From: Grimontia indica
Lineage (GTDB): Bacteria > Pseudomonadota > Gammaproteobacteria > Enterobacterales > Vibrionaceae
DNA: 64,000 bases
Reading direction: 5' to 3'
Assembly: GCF_000333895.2 (NCBI RefSeq)
Contig: NZ_ANFM02000027.1
Span: forward strand, 124,001-188,000
The position numbers and the translations under genes are program-made. Below, one piece after another: positions 60,067 through 64,000 of this stretch. The notes under the pieces were generated by a model. It was not told the DNA's origin. It ran no database searches and saw only the letters and a list, made by a program, of their open reading frames with translations. Each line of letters starts with the position of its first letter. The first letter of the stretch is position 1.

Positions 60067-62277
60067 TTAGTTGATATCAAATCGGTCGTTATTCATCACT
60101 TTTGTCCAAGCGAGAACAAAGTCATCAATAAACTTTTGCTGAGCGTCATTAGAGGCGTAAACCTCGGCAATGGAGCGCAATTCGGCATTTGAGCCAAAGA
60201 TGAGATCGACAGGTGTCGCCGTCCATTTTTGGTCTCCTGTTGCACGGTCATAGCCTACATAGATGCCTTCTTCCGTTTCAGAAGGTGCCCACGCATTCGA
60301 CATATCCAGCAGATTCACAAAGAAGGCATTATTCAAAGTGCCGGGTTTATCAGTAAATACGCCGTTGGTCGAACCGTCGCTGTTGGCATTCATGGCACGC
60401 ATACCACCAACCAGTGCTGTCATTTCAGGTACGGTCAGTGTCAACAGGTCTGCTCGTTCAACCAGCATTTCTGCCGGAGAACGGTAGTTGCGAGAAGCAT
60501 CGTAGTAGTTTCGGAACGCATCGGCCGTGGGTTCAAGCACAGCAAACGATTCGGCATCAGTCATTTCCTGACTGGCGTCTGTTCGCCCTGGATTGAACGA
60601 AACAGAGACATCGAAACCGCCGTCTTTGGCTGCTTTCTCAATGGCTGCGTTGCCACCAAGGACAATCACATCTGCCAGAGACACTTGGGTATCACCTGCG
60701 TCTTTGTTAAATGCTTTCTGAACCTTGGTTAGTGCTTTCAGCGTTTTCTGTAGTTCTTTAGGATTGTTTACCGCCCAGTCGATCTGAGGTTGAAGGGCCA
60801 CGCGAGCACCGTTTGCACCGCCACGCATGTCGGTGCCACGATAACTGGCAGCTGAGGCCCATGCGGCTCTTACCAATTCAGGGACAGTGAGCCCTGTTTC
60901 CCAAATGGCGGCCTTGATGTCCTGAGCTTGTTGGTCAGTGATCAACGGGTGCTCAACAGCGGGAACCGGGTCTTGCCACACCAGAATCTCTTCTGGAATT
61001 TCAGCGCCGATATAGCGTGCTCGAGGGCCAAGGTCACGGTGGTTTAGCTTGAACCAGGCTTTTGCGAAGGCCAGTTCAAAATCCTCCGGATTTTGGCGGA
61101 AACGCTCTGCAATCGCACGGAACTGAGGATCTTCTTTGAGTGCCAGATCAGTGGTGAACATGATGGGGGCATGGCGCTTGGTTGGATCGTGCGCATCAGG
61201 CACAAGAAGTTTGGCGCTTTCGCTGTCAGGAACCCATTGCTTCGCGCCTGCAGGGCTTTCAGTAAGTACCCAATTGAAATTAAACAGGTTATCCAGAAAG
61301 TTGGTGGTCCATTGTGTTGGGGTGACAGTCCATGCGCCTTCCAGTCCGCTGGTAATGGTGTCTTTACCGTTACCATCGCCACACTTGTTTTTCCAACCAA
61401 AGCCTTGGTCTTCGACAGGTGCAGCAGCAGGTGCATCGCCCAAGCACTCTTCTGGTTTGTGCGCACCATGTGCCTTACCGAAAGTGTGGCCGCCAGCTAT
61501 TAGCGCCACGATTTCTTCATCATTCATCGCCATGCGGCCGAATGAGTGACGGATATCTTTGGCTGCTGCAAGTGGGTCCGGGTTACCGCCGGGGCCTTCC
61601 GGATTAACGTAAATCAGACCCATTTGAACCGCGGCGAGTCCTTCTTGCAGATTGCCGTTTTCGTCGCGGCGTTCATCCGCCAGCATTTCTTCTTCGGGGC
61701 CCCAATAAACCAGATCCGGTTCCCAGTCATCTTCACGTCCACCAGCGAATCCGAAGGTTTTAAAACCCATTGACTCAAGGGCTACATTGCCGGTGAGTGC
61801 CATCAAATCAGCCCAGGAAAGTGCCGCACCGTACTTTTGCTTCACCGGCCAAAGTAGGCGACGAGCTTTGTCGAGATTGCCGTTATCTGGCCAGCTGTTG
61901 AGTGGGTCGAAGCGTTGTTGACCACCGCCTGCACCGCCGCGTCCGTCATGAACACGATAAGTTCCTGCTGCGTGCCACGCCATACGAATGAAGAAAGGCC
62001 CGTAGTGTCCATAATCTGCCGGCCACCAGGGCTGAGACGTCGTTAAGACCTCTGAAATATCCTTCTTAACTTGATTGAGGTCGAGCTGCGCGAATGCAGA
62101 TGCATAGTCAAAGCTTTCGCCATAAGGATTGGATTCCAGACCATGATCTCTTAGTGGAGCTAGATTGAGCTGATCAGGCCACCAAAACTGATTAGATTTT
62201 GGCTCGCCTTGGGCCATAACAGGGGAAGAGAGTAAAGCTCCAGATAATGCAATGGAGAGTAGCGTACGTTTAAACAT
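60067..62277 (-). CDS. katG: Exported catalase-peroxidase KatG
   Basis: The 736-residue haem enzyme has an N-terminal signal peptide ([23 protein letters not shown]), so it is periplasmic, like KatP or KatG2 types. Distal site [11 protein letters not shown] (Arg-Trp-His), proximal HTFGKAHGA, and the Trp-Tyr-Met crosslink residues ([22 protein letters not shown]) are present, so both catalase and peroxidase activities are expected. A C-terminal non-catalytic half is intact. TIR-free AT-rich promoter region upstream. Confidence 0.95.
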   Translation of the reverse strand: MFKRTLLSIALSGALLSSPVMAQGEPKSNQFWWPDQLNLAPLRDHGLESNPYGESFDYASAFAQLDLNQVKKDISEVLTTSQPWWPADYGHYGPFFIRMAWHAAGTYRVHDGRGGAGGGQQRFDPLNSWPDNGNLDKARRLLWPVKQKYGAALSWADLMALTGNVALESMGFKTFGFAGGREDDWEPDLVYWGPEEEMLADERRDENGNLQEGLAAVQMGLIYVNPEGPGGNPDPLAAAKDIRHSFGRMAMNDEEIVALIAGGHTFGKAHGAHKPEECLGDAPAAAPVEDQGFGWKNKCGDGNGKDTITSGLEGAWTVTPTQWTTNFLDNLFNFNWVLTESPAGAKQWVPDSESAKLLVPDAHDPTKRHAPIMFTTDLALKEDPQFRAIAERFRQNPEDFELAFAKAWFKLNHRDLGPRARYIGAEIPEEILVWQDPVPAVEHPLITDQQAQDIKAAIWETGLTVPELVRAAWASAASYRGTDMRGGANGARVALQPQIDWAVNNPKELQKTLKALTKVQKAFNKDAGDTQVSLADVIVLGGNAAIEKAAKDGGFDVSVSFNPGRTDASQEMTDAESFAVLEPTADAFRNYYDASRNYRSPAEMLVERADLLTLTVPEMTALVGGMRAMNANSDGSTNGVFTDKPGTLNNAFFVNLLDMSNAWAPSETEEGIYVGYDRATGDQKWTATPVDLIFGSNAELRSIAEVYASNDAQQKFIDDFVLAWTKVMNNDRFDIN

Positions 62278-62922
62278 AATTGCCTCCTTTGAGTCGTGCC
62301 AACTGCTTTTTCTTTTTTGTTAAATACTCATTAACCTTTGGTGTTAATGAGTGTTTCGTTTGGTAGGTTCATCAGAAATTTTGAATAATACTAATTTTTA
62401 GAAATACATGTTTTTTTGTTTGTGAATTGATTCCTTAATCGGTTTTGATCGTTTCCATTAGCTTTTTCTTAAATTTTTAGACAGGTAAGCACAAAGAAAC
62501 TCCTGCAATATGCGCGTTACGATGAATGGCTAACATGCTGTGAGTGCGAGGAAAGTTATAGCTTACCTAAACGAATATAATTATTCGTTAATTGTTTTTG
62601 TCCAAATGTTCGTCACGCTTGGATTATAGGAATAGAAACCACAATCGATAAAAGGGAAATAATCGATGGCTATGATTGGTAAAAGCGAATAGGGAGTTCT
62701 ATTGAATTTAGTATGGTTTAATAAGTGACTAATAAATAATGGGATGCGTGAATTGTGAGAGATAATAAATTGAAAGTCCTTTGTTGTATTCTAATGATAA
62801 ATTAATTCTTTTCTCATCTTTAATTTCTGTATTTCATAATTTTATGCATTTAATTGCTTAGTGGTGAATATAAGAATATTGGAAAATAGATGATTACAGA
62901 GTGTATTCATAAACTTGCGTAT
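62278..62922. other. AT-rich intergenic region upstream of katG
   Basis: About 640 bases of strongly AT-rich sequence holding the katG promoter at its left end. I see no ORF over 60 codons with family features, no tRNA and no clear repeat. A decayed gene remnant follows at 62923. Confidence 0.5.
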
Positions 62923-63022
62923 TGAAAGGCCCGGTGCAAAGAATAGGCGCTGTGGGGCGGTTTCATCTGTGTATTTTAGGGATCCCGCAGGAAACCTGAT
63001 TGAGGTTTCGAGCTATCTCTAA
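62923..63022 (+). pseudogene. C-terminal remnant of a VOC (glyoxalase/bleomycin-resistance) gene
   Basis: One frame gives LKGPVQRIGAVG (62923 on), the next frame gives SVYFRDPAGNLIEVSSYL ending in TAA at 63020-63022. Joined with a frameshift they are the standard C terminus of a VOC-superfamily dioxygenase/glyoxalase (G-P-V-x-R-x-G-A-x-G, S-(I/V)-Y-F-R-D-P-x-G-N-L-I-E). The N-terminal part is gone. So this is a degraded gene end. Confidence 0.75.
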
Positions 63023-63099
63023 ACTTCTTATGTTGATCTCTGCGGGGTTATGTGGACAGGGTAAACTCCTTGTTTCTCTCGATAAAACAAGGAAGTAGT

Positions 63100-63858
63100 G
63101 TGCAGGATCTCTCTGAATTCTGGTCTGGAGAAGACTACGACCAACAATATGCCCATCTCTATGAAGATGACATTGCTCTCATTGAACAGGTGATAGAGGA
63201 GAAGCAAGCAAAGAGCCTGCTTGATATCTGCTGCGGAACCGGAATCGTGACCATTCCATTGGCAGAAAAACTCGAACACGTAGTGGGTGTCGATCTTTCT
63301 CCTGATATGCTGAAGCGCGCCAAGCAGAAAGCCAGTCCAACGCTTGCTGTCAGGTTTTTAGAACATAATGCAGTCACTTTTTCACTGCAGTCACGGTTTG
63401 ATGTCGTGATTATGACGGGCAACGCCTTTCAAGCCTTTGCAAACGATAAGGACTTTGCAAGGTTACTGTCGAACATCGCAGCGCACTTAAACCCTGAAGG
63501 GGTATTTATCTTTGATACCCGCCTGCCGACACCTCAAAATCTAGCTTTGGACGATGATTTTAAAGCTTGCCCCAGCTACCTTGATGTGAAAGGTGAACAA
63601 GTCCAATGTTTTAGGCGTGCGGCAAGATATGATAAAGAAAACAAAGTATTGTATTCACTGTCCCGACGCATCTATGCCGATGGTAGCGTCAAAGAAACAA
63701 GCATTGACCTGAAATATCGTTCAATAGAAACCATTGAGCTATGTCTCACCGAGGCAGGTTTTATTGTCGACAAGCGCTATGCTGACTGGCGAAGATCTAA
63801 ATGGTCAGAGAACTCGAACTCGCTGATCTGTGTTGCTAAGAAGGTCAACAGACCCTAA
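63100..63858 (+). CDS. Class I SAM-dependent methyltransferase
   Basis: The protein has 252 residues from GTG 63100 (GGAAG four bases upstream); an in-frame GTG at 63052 would add 16. Motif I is LLDICCGTGIVTIPLAEKL, then VVGVDLSPDMLKRAKQKA, the motif IV-like FDVVIMTGNAFQAFA, and the C-terminal (S/A)GF-type ending EAGFIVDKRYADW. Substrate unknown. A GNAT gene follows in the same direction. Confidence 0.87.
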   Translation: MQDLSEFWSGEDYDQQYAHLYEDDIALIEQVIEEKQAKSLLDICCGTGIVTIPLAEKLEHVVGVDLSPDMLKRAKQKASPTLAVRFLEHNAVTFSLQSRFDVVIMTGNAFQAFANDKDFARLLSNIAAHLNPEGVFIFDTRLPTPQNLALDDDFKACPSYLDVKGEQVQCFRRAARYDKENKVLYSLSRRIYADGSVKETSIDLKYRSIETIELCLTEAGFIVDKRYADWRRSKWSENSNSLICVAKKVNRP

Positions 63859-63874
63859 GAAGAGGTAAATACCT

Positions 63875-64000
63875 ATGTTTACGCGTCAAATCTCGGATGA
63901 CCTCTCTATAGCGTTAGTTCAGCCCTCTTTTGCTAAAAACTTCTACGAAATCGTGTGCCGAGAGCGAGAGTATTTATCCCAATGGTTGGCCTGGCCTCCT
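63875..64000 (+). CDS. GNAT family acetyltransferase, N-terminal part (partial)
   Basis: ATG 63875 (AGAGG upstream) opens FTRQISDDLSIALVQPSFAKNFYEIVCREREYLSQWLAWP, the start typical of RimL/RimJ-like ribosomal-protein-serine acetyltransferases (R-E-x-L-x-x-W-L-x-W-P). It runs off the window. Confidence 0.75.
   Translation, partial: MFTRQISDDLSIALVQPSFAKNFYEIVCREREYLSQWLAWPP

Noticed and set aside
60229..61773. Several plus-strand frames of 60-167 codons
   Set aside because: All lie within katG and show no protein family features.

Overview
The window looks like a chromosomal segment of a marine gammaproteobacterium, most likely Vibrionaceae of the Grimontia/Enterovibrio/Photobacterium kind. 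This rests on RlmF, a Vibrio-type Qnr remnant, integron attC sites of the VCR kind, an isolated RodA, PsuG/PsuK, Fur boxes and many TRAP, RND and ABC systems. The genus is my inference; no rRNA or tRNA gene was seen. || Layout. 1-5.7 kb: housekeeping genes (K+ channel, YkvA, cupin, rlmF, DedA, rodA). 5.7-9.6 kb: an AT-richer integron cassette array with four recognisable attC sites, two copies of a 282-bp LexA-box module and no integrase in the window. 9.6-14.1 kb: a graveyard with a frameshifted dienelactone-hydrolase-like gene, an AraC/TSUP divergent pair, a qnr gene cut off after about 57 codons, the 3' end of a group II intron and a RAYT-type Y1 transposase. 14.4-16.5 kb: a COG0523 metallo-GTPase overlapping a WD40 protein behind a Zur-like palindrome. 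16.7-27.1 kb: transport (RND efflux pair, glycine-betaine-type binding protein, PotABCD-type ABC operon). 27.2-36 kb: small enzymes, regulators and MFS efflux, then a Fur-box/(TAAG)9 locus, a small heat-shock protein and a GlxA-type regulator. 36-38.2 kb: pseudouridine catabolism (psuK-psuG). 38.4-43.7 kb: NAD-dependent molybdenum formate dehydrogenase fdsGBAD. 43.8-45 kb: Fur-box ferric-siderophore reductase and a small exported protein. 45.3-53 kb: a GntR/Gfo-Idh unit divergent from a six-gene operon (SsuD-type FMNH2 monooxygenase, aldo-keto reductase, flavin reductase, TRAP transporter). 53-64 kb: DsbA-like protein, ArsR regulator divergent from a NIPSNAP-ABM-YCII triplet, DinB protein, an 842-residue orphan, a MITE, gfa, exported katG, a VOC gene remnant, a methyltransferase and a partial GNAT gene. 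|| How the genes work together. The most coherent and possibly undescribed system is 45.3-53.0 kb. Monooxygenase, aldo-keto reductase and flavin reductase in one operon is the enzyme set of the sulfo-SMO sulfoquinovose pathway (oxygenolytic sulfite release to a 6-oxo-sugar, then reduction to the sugar), here with a TRAP importer, a UTRA-type sugar-sensing repressor and a sugar dehydrogenase-like protein. The second unusual structure is the pair of LexA-box modules at the left end of the cassette array. The third is the Fur box followed at once by a (TAAG)9 microsatellite in front of a cysteine-rich small ORF.
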